Assembly: GCA_013178005.1 (NCBI GenBank)
Contig: JABLXL010000011.1
Span: 1-64,000, forward strand
DNA from: Actinomycetota bacterium
GTDB taxonomy: Bacteria; Actinomycetota; Geothermincolia; Geothermincolales; RBG-13-55-18
Direction of reading: 5' to 3'
Length of the DNA stretch: 64,000 nt
Shown here: piece after piece, positions 26,306 through 33,837 of the stretch
Layout: each line of letters begins with the position of its first letter
Numbering within the stretch: the stretch's first letter is position 1
The notes under the pieces: model-generated
What the model was told of the DNA's origin: nothing
Databases searched by the model: none
What the model saw: only the letters and a program-made list of their open reading frames with translations
Program-made: the position numbers and the translations under genes

Positions 26306-26857
26306 CTACTCCTTTAACACCAGCTCGTTATAGGCTCTCTCCAAGGCCTTCATGTTCTTCTCCCCCAGCTTGGGCCCGAAGCGCGCGAGCATCGGCTCGC
26401 GCATGTCCTCGACCTCCAGGAGCCCGGTAGCCCTCATGACCGCGCCCAGCATGGTGGTGTTCACGATGACCCGCCCCAGCTCCTCCCTTGCGATCTGGTC
26501 GGCGTTGACGATGCCGACGCGGCAGGAGAAGTGGCACTCGTTCATGATCTCCTCGTAAGACTTCTTTGAATTGATGATGAGTATGCCGTTGGGCTTCAAG
26601 CCCTCGACGGGATCGATCAACTTTAAAAGCCCCGAGTCCAGGATGACCACCACGTCAGGCTCGTACACCTTGGCGCGGGCGAGTATCCTCTTGTCATCGA
26701 CCCGGCAGAAGGCCACCACCGGGGCGCCCCTGCGCTCGGGCCCGAAGCTCGGGAAGGCCTGGGCGTATTTACCCTTGTTTATGGCGGCGGTGGCGATCAG
26801 CTCGGCCGAGGTGACCGCGCCTTGTCCGCCTCTCCCGTGAAACCGTATCTCCAGCAT
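26306..26857 (-). CDS. porG: 2-oxoacid:ferredoxin oxidoreductase gamma subunit
   Basis: A 183-residue gamma subunit with the family start IRFHGRGGQGAVTSAELIA and FPSFGPERRGAPVVAF, then NTTMLGAVMRATG near the end. It closes the PorGDAB enzyme and is the first gene of the seven-gene operon porG-porD-porA-porB-nuoE-nuoF-nuoG-like. A strong sigma-70-like promoter lies 66 bp upstream. Confidence 0.9.
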   Translation of the reverse strand: MLEIRFHGRGGQGAVTSAELIATAAINKGKYAQAFPSFGPERRGAPVVAFCRVDDKRILARAKVYEPDVVVILDSGLLKLIDPVEGLKPNGILIINSKKSYEEIMNECHFSCRVGIVNADQIAREELGRVIVNTTMLGAVMRATGLLEVEDMREPMLARFGPKLGEKNMKALERAYNELVLKE

Positions 26858-26922
26858 ATAGGCTCCTGTCCGGCTTTATAAGTCGAATTTATCGGTCTCG
26901 CTTTCCCGGCTAGATTTTTTCT

Positions 26923-26950
26923 ATTATATCCGAAACCCTCAAGGGTTCAA
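26923..26950 (-). promoter_or_regulatory. Sigma-70-like promoter of the por-nuo operon
   Basis: On the minus strand TTGAAC (26945-26950) and a perfect TATAAT (26923-26928) are separated by 16 bp. The spacer contains AACCCT and AGGGTT arms (an inverted repeat with a two-base gap), a possible operator that would block the polymerase. Confidence 0.7.
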
Positions 26951-26990
26951 GCATATTTGCCAGTTTTTTTACACAATTGCGGCCTCCCGA

Positions 26991-27388
26991 AAAGCAGGTG
27001 TCGGGTCTCAAAAAGCGAAAGCCATAACAGACTCTTCTCGGATGTTCGATTTTCCAGGCCTTGCCCACTTATGCTACATGTCGCCCAGCGCCATCTCGGC
27101 GGCGCTCACCCCGGTGGCGAAGGCGCCCTCCGTGCACGCGATGAGGAAGAGGTACTCCCCCGCCAGGTATAGGCCTTCCACGTCCCGGTAAAGCAGGGGT
27201 CGGGTCTCGAAAATCGAAAGTTTCGACAGGCTCTTCTCGGATGTTCGATTTTCCAGGCCTTGCCCACTTATGCTACATGTCGCCCAGCGCCATCTCGGCG
27301 GCGCTCACCCCGGTGGCGAAGGCGCCTTCCGTGCACGCGATGAGGAAGAGGTACTCCCCCGCCAGGTATAGGCCCTCGACGTCCCGGT
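26991..27388. repeat. Tandem duplication: repeat plus the 3' end of the amine-oxidase gene
   Basis: Two units of 199 bp (26991-27189 and 27190-27388). Each starts AAAGCAGG followed by GGGTCTC, carries a partial inverted repeat (TCGAAAATCGA against TCGATTTTCCA in the second unit), and ends with the last 38 codons and stop of the flavin amine oxidase gene. The right unit is the real gene end; the left is a displaced copy. The gene-tail halves are almost identical while the repeat halves differ more. The remaining part of the 26858-27272 gap holds the por operon promoter. Confidence 0.9.
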
Positions 27389-28619
27389 AATGGTGCTTCA
27401 GGAACTCGTGGATGGCGGGAAACTGCCCTGGTGATTCCAGGTTGATAGCCCGGTCCCAGCGTATGCACTCGGTGAAGTAGGGCTCGTCGGGGAACTGCGG
27501 CCAGAACTTCTGCACCTCCCTGATGACGGCCCTGCGCCTCTCGTCCTCGGACAGCGAGGCGAGCGCTTCGTCGTGCCATCCACCCGTGAAGCAGTAGAAC
27601 AGCCCTGCCCCCTCCGGCGCCGTCTTCATGTCCCCGCCGGCTATCTCGAAGATGGTGGAGAGGATAGACCCCTCGCTTCCCGGGATGCAGGTAGCCACGA
27701 AGTAGTCGGGGGTGATCTTTTTCTCCAGGGCGAAGATATAGTTGTAGGTCGAGCTGTATTCACAGGTCTCGAGGGGCTTGCGGATGGTGTCGGGCAGGTC
27801 GGGGATGATCTCCCGCGCCACCACGGCGTCGGTGGCGCAGATCACCTGGTCCGCCTCGATAAAGCCTGTCGGCGTCTCCACGCCCTTGACACGCTTGCCC
27901 TCGATGACCACCTTGTTGACCGGCGTGGACAGGCGCACCACGTCCTTGACCCTCTCATATAGCCCTTCGTTGATCGAACCCATGCCGTTCTCCATGACGC
28001 ACACCCCGCCTGCGAGGAAAGCCAACGCGATGAGGTGCGAGATGGTGACCTCCTCCGGCCGCGCCAGCACCATGGTGCCAAGAACGGGAGCGACAAAGTG
28101 GTCCAGGATCTCGGGGCCGCCGTGCTCGAGGGCGAACTGCGCGGAGCTGACGTTCCCCAGCTCCAGCAGCGGCTCGAAGTCCCTGGTGACCGGGTCGAGC
28201 TTGCGCATCTGTCTCCACATGGCCAGCCCCAGCTTCGCCGCCTGGGGGTAGGCCTTGAGGGGCCATCCCCTGAACCTGAGCGTCTCGGGGATATTCCTTA
28301 TCATCTGCAATGGGGTGCCCTTGAGGATGAAATGCAACCTGCCGTTGCGCCAGAAGCCTACCCTCATGGTCTTTACATCGTGCGCCTGGCCCGCCATCCC
28401 CAGCTCTCTCACGAACCTGTGCGTGACGGCCCATTGCGTCTCGGTGAGCCCGGCGCCGATGGGAAGCAGGAAACCCTCTCGGCGCATGCTCCAGCATCGA
28501 CCACCCGGCCGGTCGCCCGCCTCCAGGACCAACACGTCGGCCCCGGCGTTCTTGAGCGTGTAGGCGGCCGCCAACCCGGCACAACCCGCTCCGATGACTA
28601 TGACAGGCTTGTTTCCCAT
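27273..28619 (-). CDS. FAD-dependent amine oxidase/phytoene-desaturase-like protein
   Basis: A 448-residue flavoprotein starting with VIVIGAGCAGLAAAYTLKNAG and the GG-doublet motif EAGDRPGGRCWS, which bind FAD. The C-terminal motif LYLAGEYLFLIACTEGAFATGVSAA is the usual FAD-binding end of the protoporphyrinogen oxidase/amine oxidase/carotenoid desaturase superfamily. The substrate cannot be assigned; no carotenoid or haem genes are nearby. ATG 28619 is chosen because GGGAGGGAG precedes it. Its last 38 codons are duplicated downstream. Confidence 0.82.
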   Translation of the reverse strand: MGNKPVIVIGAGCAGLAAAYTLKNAGADVLVLEAGDRPGGRCWSMRREGFLLPIGAGLTETQWAVTHRFVRELGMAGQAHDVKTMRVGFWRNGRLHFILKGTPLQMIRNIPETLRFRGWPLKAYPQAAKLGLAMWRQMRKLDPVTRDFEPLLELGNVSSAQFALEHGGPEILDHFVAPVLGTMVLARPEEVTISHLIALAFLAGGVCVMENGMGSINEGLYERVKDVVRLSTPVNKVVIEGKRVKGVETPTGFIEADQVICATDAVVAREIIPDLPDTIRKPLETCEYSSTYNYIFALEKKITPDYFVATCIPGSEGSILSTIFEIAGGDMKTAPEGAGLFYCFTGGWHDEALASLSEDERRRAVIREVQKFWPQFPDEPYFTECIRWDRAINLESPGQFPAIHEFLKHHYRDVEGLYLAGEYLFLIACTEGAFATGVSAAEMALGDM

Positions 28620-28923
28620 GGTCTCCCTCCCTTGAAACAAACCCCTCCGCAAGGATTCTAGCATGGCGGCATGGGGTCAGGGCACTGGGCGTACAGCCGA
28701 GCTTCCCTCACCTAGTCTCATTGGCGGGCATGTAGCGGATCAAGCTATGAAGCCATAAGCTGCCGGCAGCCCTTGAACGAGGATCTGGCACCAATGCGGA
28801 GGCCCCTGACTTGGGCTCACTTGCAGCGGCACGTAAGCTGGATCGTCTTGTCGCCCCCGTAATATATAAGATAAGTGGTGAGTTAGACGGGCGATATGGG
28901 TTAGAATCAAGGAAAGGCAGCGG

Positions 28924-29196
28924 ATGGTGGATCTCGTTTTCACGGGGCATGCCCTCGATATGCTTGAGGAACGCAAGATAAAGAGCGATTGGGTAAACTT
29001 GACCCTGGAGGACCCGGAGAGAAAAGAACGAAAAGAGGATGGGACGGTGGATTATCTCAGGCCAATCGAGGAGTTCGGCGGGCGCTATCTGCGCGTCGTT
29101 ACGGATTCCAAATCGCGACCGCTCAAGATCATAACCGTCTTCTTCGACCGACGGTTTGGGAGGAAAAATGAGGTTGAGAATCGACCAACAGAATGA
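28924..29196 (+). CDS. DUF4258 family protein (putative toxin partner)
   Basis: A 90-residue protein of the DUF4258 type: FTGHALDMLEERKIKSDWV at the start, then the strand pair YLRVVTDSKSRPLKIITVFFD, a BrnT/RelE-like RNase-fold pattern. DUF4258 genes are commonly paired with DUF2283 genes, as here, where the next gene overlaps by 29 bp. A toxin-antitoxin role is commonly suspected but not shown for this pair. Base composition is less GC-rich than the metabolic genes. Confidence 0.75.
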   Translation: MVDLVFTGHALDMLEERKIKSDWVNLTLEDPERKERKEDGTVDYLRPIEEFGGRYLRVVTDSKSRPLKIITVFFDRRFGRKNEVENRPTE

Positions 29197-29368
29197 CGCG
29201 CTATATTTTCGCCTCGATGAATCGGAGATAGTTGAATCGGAAGAGGTACAGCCCGGGGTGATATTGGATTTCGACGCCAAAGGCAAGGTGATCGGGATCG
29301 AGATTCTCGACCTCAGCAAGAGGGTGTCCAGCGAGAACCTCAAGAGCCTGCAATTCGAGACCTCCTAG
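29168..29368 (+). CDS. DUF2283 family protein (putative antitoxin partner)
   Basis: A 66-residue DUF2283 protein starting MRLRIDQQNDALYFRLDES and containing VQPGVILDFDAKGKVIGIEIL, the core of the family. ATG 29168 follows GGGAGG within the end of the DUF4258 gene, so the pair is translationally coupled. It is probably the partner or antitoxin of the preceding protein. Two inverted REP-like repeats follow 82 bp after its stop. Confidence 0.8.
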   Translation: MRLRIDQQNDALYFRLDESEIVESEEVQPGVILDFDAKGKVIGIEILDLSKRVSSENLKSLQFETS

Positions 29369-29449
29369 CCCGATCAGGTTCTCATCTCGCTTCTTTGCTC
29401 TGTAGCATGACCATTTATGACTGAAGAGACGATCCCATTTCTTAGAAGA

Positions 29450-29524
29450 AAGCAAAGCGAGGAAAAATTCAAGATACGACCCCATTTAGAAAGCAAAGCG
29501 AGGAATAATTCAAGATACGACCCC
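29450..29524 (-). repeat. REP-like repeat family A, two inverted copies
   Basis: The minus strand carries two copies of the GGGGTCGTATCTTGAATTAT repeat, at 29491-29524 and 29450-29483, 41 bp apart. The second has a two-base change (TTTTTC for TTATTC). They lie after the DUF2283 stop and just before the SDR gene. Confidence 0.85.
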
Positions 29525-29549
29525 AAAGGACGCAAAGGAGGGAGGAGGT

Positions 29550-30449
29550 ATGGAGATACGGGGGAAGAAGGCCCTGGTCACCGGGGCGGCGAGCGGCATC
29601 GGCAGGGCGACGGCGCTGGCCATGGCGGAGCGGGGCGCCAGGCTTTTCATCACCGACATCGATTCCCAGGGGCTGGAAGAGACGCGGCGGGAAATAGAGG
29701 CGAGGGGCGGCGAGGTCTGCCTGTGCAGGCCCCTGGACGTCTCCGACTACGAGGCGATGAGGAACCTGGCGGAAGAGATCCACGCCGGCTTCGGCCCCCT
29801 GGACATCCTCGCCAACATCGCCGGGGTGGCGCTGTTCTCGCAGGTCGAGGACATGACCCACGAGCAGTGGCGGCGGGTGGTGGACGTCAACCTGTGGGGC
29901 CCCTACCACGCCATCGAGTGTTTCGTGCCCGAGATGGTGCGCGCCGGCAGGGGCGGGCACGTGCTCACCGTCTCCTCCACCGCCGGGATCATCGGCCTCC
30001 CCTGGCACGTGGTCTACGCCGGCACCAAGCACGCGCTGGTTGGCAGTTCCGAGGTTCTCCGCTACGACCTGCGCAAGCACGGCATCGGGGTCAGCGTGAT
30101 CCTTCCGGGGGCCGTGAACACCGGCCTGGTGCGGACCACGGTCATCAACGCCGACGAGGACGCCTGCGACCGCGGGCGCCGCATCTTCGCCCGACACGCC
30201 ATCCCCCCCGAACGGGTCGCGCGCTTCATCGTCGACGCCATCGAGAAAAACAGGTTCATGGTCATCACCAACCCGGACATCAAGCTGCTCTACTTCCTCA
30301 AGCGCTTCTTCCCTCCTGCGTACGAGCTCATCATGCGCGCAATGACCTGGTTCGTAGACCACACCCTCACCAGGAAGACCATGTGCCAGCCATCGCATCC
30401 ATATTCGAGTTCGACAAAACATAAAGATCACGGACTTTCCCATATTTGA
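29550..30449 (+). CDS. SDR-family oxidoreductase
   Basis: A short-chain dehydrogenase with TGAASGIG (11-18), catalytic Ser142/143, Tyr156 and Lys160 (YAGTK). The stretch after residue 230 (VARFIVDAIEKNRFMVITN, LLYFLKRFFPPAYELIMRAM) matches the long-chain SDR group with a C-terminal amphipathic helix that may touch the membrane. The last 20 or so residues read into a broken ADP-ribosylglycohydrolase copy (30386-30553) in another frame and look non-native, so the original C-terminus has probably been replaced. AAGGAGGGAGG precedes the ATG. Confidence 0.85.
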   Translation: MEIRGKKALVTGAASGIGRATALAMAERGARLFITDIDSQGLEETRREIEARGGEVCLCRPLDVSDYEAMRNLAEEIHAGFGPLDILANIAGVALFSQVEDMTHEQWRRVVDVNLWGPYHAIECFVPEMVRAGRGGHVLTVSSTAGIIGLPWHVVYAGTKHALVGSSEVLRYDLRKHGIGVSVILPGAVNTGLVRTTVINADEDACDRGRRIFARHAIPPERVARFIVDAIEKNRFMVITNPDIKLLYFLKRFFPPAYELIMRAMTWFVDHTLTRKTMCQPSHPYSSSTKHKDHGLSHI

Positions 30450-30553
30450 GGCGGGGTGCGGCTGGACCGACGACAGTGTGCACACCGTAGCCTTCTCTGA
30501 CATTATCCTTAGCGGAAGCGATTACATGAGGGAATCGAAGGAGAAACTCTAGC
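30386..30553 (+). pseudogene. Broken ADP-ribosylglycohydrolase fragment
   Basis: Translation of this stretch gives SIFEFDK and, after a frame change near 30420, ITDFPIFEAGCGWTDDSV and HTVAFSDIILSGSDYM, matching residues 12-53 of the intact ADP-ribosylglycohydrolase at 31793-32578 at roughly two thirds identity. The 5' start and everything after residue 60 are missing. The fragment overlaps the end of the SDR gene. It is old or of separate origin, not a fresh copy. Confidence 0.8.
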
Positions 30554-30589
30554 CTGCATGCCGTGGTTAAGAATCGTAATTCGGTGAGG

Positions 30590-30627
30590 TTGTAATTCAT
30601 CAGCATTTCCGATAATCTGATATTCGG
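30590..30627 (+). promoter_or_regulatory. Promoter and possible operator of the AbrB/PIN pair
   Basis: TTGTAA (30590-30595) and TAATCT (30613-30618) are 17 bp apart. An imperfect palindrome CCGATAAT-CTG-ATATTCGG (30609-30627) overlaps the -10 box and touches the ribosome-binding site, as expected for autoregulation by an AbrB-type antitoxin. Confidence 0.45.
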
Positions 30628-30638
30628 AGGTGTTTAGA

Positions 30639-30935
30639 ATGAACAGAGGAGAGGCTATCAAGGTAGGTAAGCGCGGAACGGTGGTTATCCCCGCCTCTCT
30701 CCGCAAGGCCTATCACCTGGATGAAGGCTCTTTGCTGGTAGTAGAGCCCCGCGAGGAAGGGATCATGCTCAGGCCGGCCATAGCGTACCCCATCGAGATA
30801 TACACGCCGGAGAGGAAGGCGGAGTTCTTCCTCAACAACGCAGTTACCAAAGAAGACTATGCCTGGGCTTTGAAACAGGTTGAGGACATGGGCCTCGACC
30901 CCCAGCAGATACCTCATAAGAAACCGGGCAAATGA
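30639..30935 (+). CDS. AbrB/SpoVT-type antitoxin
   Basis: A 98-residue protein with an N-terminal swapped-hairpin AbrB domain: AIKVGKRGTVVIPASLRKAY followed by EGSLLVVEPREEGIMLRPA. The C-terminal 45 residues would wrap the toxin. ATG 30639 follows CGGAGG by six to seven bases; a GTG at 30630 is possible but overlaps the ribosome-binding site. It sits three bases upstream of a PIN toxin gene, the standard VapBC-like order. Confidence 0.88.
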   Translation: MNRGEAIKVGKRGTVVIPASLRKAYHLDEGSLLVVEPREEGIMLRPAIAYPIEIYTPERKAEFFLNNAVTKEDYAWALKQVEDMGLDPQQIPHKKPGK

Positions 30936-30938
30936 GAG

Positions 30939-31340
30939 ATGGATCGCCTGTTCCTGGACGCCAACGTGCTTTTCTCCGCGGCATACGGAAGCCCTTCCCT
31001 GAACCGCCTCTGGGACCTTGCCTCAAATAAGAAAGCGATTTTGCTCACATCGGCCCACGCCATTGAAGAGGCCAGAAGAAACCTGGAAAAGAAGTCCCAC
31101 CTGGATCGACTGGAACATTTAATCAATGAAGTCATAACGGTGCCGGAGCCGGTGGCAGAACAGACTTGCCCCATATCCCTTGACAGGAAAGACGTTCCGG
31201 TTTTCATGGCTGCCCTATCATCCAAAGCCACCCACTTCATAACCGGAGACATCCGCCATTTCGGCAAATATTTCCAGAAAGTCATCGAAGGCGTACTCGT
31301 CTGCACCCCCGCCAACTACTTGAATAAGCAGTGCTCATAA
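30939..31340 (+). CDS. PIN-domain ribonuclease toxin (VapC-like)
   Basis: A 133-residue PIN-domain protein. Asp8 in FLDANVLFSA begins the acidic active site; further acidic residues include Glu44 in HAIEEARRNL, Asp87 in DRKDVPV and Asp105 in FITGDIRHFG, consistent with the magnesium-dependent ribonuclease site. VapC toxins cut tRNA or rRNA and are held by the co-expressed AbrB antitoxin. The cassette lies between a broken and an intact ADP-ribosylglycohydrolase gene. Confidence 0.87.
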   Translation: MDRLFLDANVLFSAAYGSPSLNRLWDLASNKKAILLTSAHAIEEARRNLEKKSHLDRLEHLINEVITVPEPVAEQTCPISLDRKDVPVFMAALSSKATHFITGDIRHFGKYFQKVIEGVLVCTPANYLNKQCS

Positions 31341-31356
31341 GCAGCAGGCAAGGCAA

Positions 31357-31420
31357 AGGTCTCGAAAATCAAATACCTTGACACACTCTTCCCAGGAGCT
31401 CGACTTTCGAGACCTGACCC
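31357..31420. repeat. Palindromic repeat, family B
   Basis: GGTCTCGAAAATC near the start and GACTTTCGAGACC near the end form inverted arms, followed by TGACCC. The sequence resembles the repeat part of the duplication at 26991-27388 (shared GGTCTCGAAAATC, GACA, CTCTTC). It lies 17 bp after the PIN toxin stop, again at a gene 3' end. Confidence 0.65.
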
Positions 31421-31460
31421 ATTCCTGCATAATGGTGATAAAACCGGGAAAGGGGGAGAT

Positions 31461-31610
31461 ATGGCTCGAAGGGCGAGTTCCTACCTCTACCGGATGGCGC
31501 GCTGGACGCGGGACCTGGAGGTCCTCTCCTCGGGGAACCCGAAAAGAATCGCGCGCCGGGCGAAGAACAAGCTCCTGGGCAGGCGGCTCTCCCGCATCTT
31601 CCGCTGGTGA
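31461..31610 (+). CDS. Small basic protein of unknown function
   Basis: A 49-residue, very basic reading frame (Arg/Lys-rich: PKRIARRAKNKLLGRRLSRI) beginning MARRASSYLYRMARW. GGGGGAG lies four bases before the ATG. The composition and amphipathic helix pattern resemble small conserved basic proteins seen in Gram-positive genomes, possibly nucleic-acid or membrane-binding, but I do not recognise a named family. Confidence 0.5.
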   Translation: MARRASSYLYRMARWTRDLEVLSSGNPKRIARRAKNKLLGRRLSRIFRW

Positions 31611-31690
31611 AGCTGGTGGGCCAGGGCACGCCCGCCTCGGCCGCCGACCGCCGGGCTCGCGGCGAACCAGGCTCCGGTCGGGGCGAGGGC

Positions 31691-31792
31691 GTGAAATCGA
31701 AGAGGTGAGTTCTTGGGATGACATGATGGGGGACACTGCCCCTGGAGCGCTGTCCTTCCCTCGGGCGGGAAATCGAGGAGGTGAGCTTTGGG
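31691..31792 (+). repeat. Duplicated leader of the ADP-ribosylglycohydrolase gene
   Basis: GTGAAATCGAAGAGGTGAGT and the following TTGGGATGA (from 31691) recur in similar form just before the gene start (GGGAAATCGAGGAGGTGAGC then TTTGGGATGA, from about 31768). The second copy contains the ribosome-binding site and the start codon; the first leads to no supported gene. The stretch between 31610 and 31691 shows no other feature. Confidence 0.6.
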
Positions 31793-32578
31793 ATGATCGG
31801 GGCGATAGCCGGAGACATCATCGGTTCCGTCTACGAGTTCAACGACATAAAGACCACGGATTTCCCCCTTTTCGGGCCGGGATGCGGCTTCACCGACGAC
31901 AGCGTGCACACCGTGGCCCTGGCAGACAGCATCCTGAGCGGTACCGATTACACGGGCAAGTTAAAGGAATATTACGCGTACTACCCCCACGCGGGCTACG
32001 GGGGCATGTTCCGGCGCTGGGTATCCTCCCCCAAGACCGCGCCTTACAATAGCTTCGGCAACGGCTCCGCCATGCGGGTGAGCCCGGTGGGTTACGCTTT
32101 TTCCACCCTGGACGAGGTGCTCCGGCAGGCTGAAGCAAGCGCCGCCGTGACCCATAACCACCCGGAGGGGATCAAGGGCGCCCAGGCCACCGCCGCTGCC
32201 ATCTTCCTTGCCAGACAGGGCGCGAGCAAGGACGAGATCCGCGAATACGTGGAGAACGTCTTCGCCTATGACCTCAGCGAACCCCTGGAAAGCATAAGGG
32301 AGTGGTACCGCTTCGACGAGACCTGCCAGGGGACCGTCCCCCAGGCCATCATCGCCTTCCTGGAATCCGAGGACTGCGAGAGCGCCGTGCGCAACGCCGT
32401 CTCCCTCGGCGGGGACAGCGATACCCTCGCCTGCATCACCGGGGGCATAGCCCAGGCCTTCTACGGCGGCGTACCTAAAGACATTACGGAGAAAGCCCTG
32501 GAGCTCCTCGACGACAGGCTGCGGGGAATAACCGTCACGTTCATGGACAGGTTCTGCCCCGGCTGGCTAACGGCGTGA
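31793..32578 (+). CDS. ADP-ribosylglycohydrolase family protein
   Basis: A 261-residue member of the ADP-ribosyl(dinitrogen reductase) hydrolase/ARH family. The di-magnesium site is intact: FTDDSV (33-38) and GGDSDTLA (206-213). N-terminal MIGAIAGDIIGSVYE is typical. Such enzymes remove ADP-ribose from proteins, nucleic acids or small molecules; in a toxin-rich region it might reverse an ADP-ribosyltransferase toxin, though none is visible in the window. ATG 31793 is favoured over GTG 31781, because AGGAGGTGA lies seven bases before the ATG and directly abuts the GTG. Confidence 0.87.
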   Translation: MIGAIAGDIIGSVYEFNDIKTTDFPLFGPGCGFTDDSVHTVALADSILSGTDYTGKLKEYYAYYPHAGYGGMFRRWVSSPKTAPYNSFGNGSAMRVSPVGYAFSTLDEVLRQAEASAAVTHNHPEGIKGAQATAAAIFLARQGASKDEIREYVENVFAYDLSEPLESIREWYRFDETCQGTVPQAIIAFLESEDCESAVRNAVSLGGDSDTLACITGGIAQAFYGGVPKDITEKALELLDDRLRGITVTFMDRFCPGWLTA

Positions 32579-32641
32579 CAGGCTCCCGCGACAAACGGGG
32601 ACCGACCTACTCTCAAGCACTCGAGCCATTACCTGGGGCCT

Positions 32642-33733
32642 TTATAGCAGCCCCGCGACTTCCATGATGCTGTCGGCTACCTCCCCGGGCTTGACCTCAT
32701 CGATGAAATGGCCCACGCCTTCAAAGACCTTCACGTGTCCCTCGAGTTGCGGCAGATTATCTACCCACTGCTTTATGACCTCGTCCTTGCCGAGCGCGTC
32801 CCATCGCCCCAGCACCGCCCTGACCCGGATATTCCGCCCCTCCGGCCCCCACGCTCTCCCGACATTCTCCTGGATGAACCTGTAGAACGGGGCCGTATCC
32901 TGCGTTCCCAGGGTGGGCTCTTTGAACCTGTTGCCATGACCCCAGACCGCCGACTGCCGCACGAACCGCTTCGATGCCGAGACGTTGGGTTTGGACCTGA
33001 ACTGTTCCTTGAACAGGCGCCTGGCTTTCTTCTCGTCTTCCCTGCCCGGGAATATGCCGACCTCGGCTTTCAACATGTACAGCAGCAGCTCCGCGATCAG
33101 CCTGAACGGTTTCGCGGGCGTCCGGAAAACGGCGTACGAGGAATAGGAGCCCCAGAACCAGTTGGGCATGATCAACGGCACCTGTGACCAACCGAGCCAG
33201 GTTATGGGGTAATTCCTGTAGGTGGGTCCCTGCTCGGGCATGGGAAACACCGTGCTGTTCGTCACCACGAGGTTCGATACCCGCTCGGGTTCCTTCAGGA
33301 ACGCTCCGATGCCGATCGGCCCGCCCCAGTCATGCACCACCAACGTCACATTCCGCAGGTCCAATTCCCTTACCAAGAGCAGGAGGTTTTCGGCATGGTT
33401 CAGGCATTCCATGCGATAACTCGCCTGGTCCGAGAGTCCGAATCCTATATGGTCCATGGCCAGGACGGCGAAGGGCCCCCTGGCCCTCGTGGTTATCTCC
33501 TTGATGACGTTTCTATATATATATGACGACTCGGGATTGCCGTGAACGAAGACGATGGTGCTTTCCGGAGCGCCCTCACCGTGGGTGCTGAAACGATAGA
33601 ACAGCTTCTTGCCCGCATCCGGCCCTTCCGGCAACACATACCAGAAGCCGCACCCTTTAGGATAATAATCGTCCGGAACGTTGCGGACCGGGGAGTTCCC
33701 CGGCGTGGTGGTAATATTGCTATCCATTATCAT
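32642..33733 (-). CDS. Haloalkane dehalogenase-like alpha/beta hydrolase
   Basis: A 363-residue alpha/beta hydrolase with an aspartate nucleophile, Asp135 in VVHDWGGPIG, as in haloalkane dehalogenases and epoxide hydrolases. HGNPESSYIYR (64-74) matches the halide/oxyanion motif of dehalogenases, and His342 in VGHFIDE is the base. The W in HDWGG is one of two halide-stabilising residues; the second (Asn of HGNP) is also present. The cap domain is larger than usual. Hydrolytic dehalogenation is plausible, with a related ester or epoxide reaction as the alternative. ATG 33733 follows AGGAAAGGAAG. Confidence 0.75.
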   Translation of the reverse strand: MIMDSNITTTPGNSPVRNVPDDYYPKGCGFWYVLPEGPDAGKKLFYRFSTHGEGAPESTIVFVHGNPESSYIYRNVIKEITTRARGPFAVLAMDHIGFGLSDQASYRMECLNHAENLLLLVRELDLRNVTLVVHDWGGPIGIGAFLKEPERVSNLVVTNSTVFPMPEQGPTYRNYPITWLGWSQVPLIMPNWFWGSYSSYAVFRTPAKPFRLIAELLLYMLKAEVGIFPGREDEKKARRLFKEQFRSKPNVSASKRFVRQSAVWGHGNRFKEPTLGTQDTAPFYRFIQENVGRAWGPEGRNIRVRAVLGRWDALGKDEVIKQWVDNLPQLEGHVKVFEGVGHFIDEVKPGEVADSIMEVAGLL

Positions 33734-33837
33734 TAGCACGCTTCCTTTCCTGAAACACGCTCAAAGTACACACGGCAAGAAGGGCGGTCGGGCGGCGCTT
33801 CCGAAACGGCCCCGAAATCCCGTTCATGTGGCATGTG

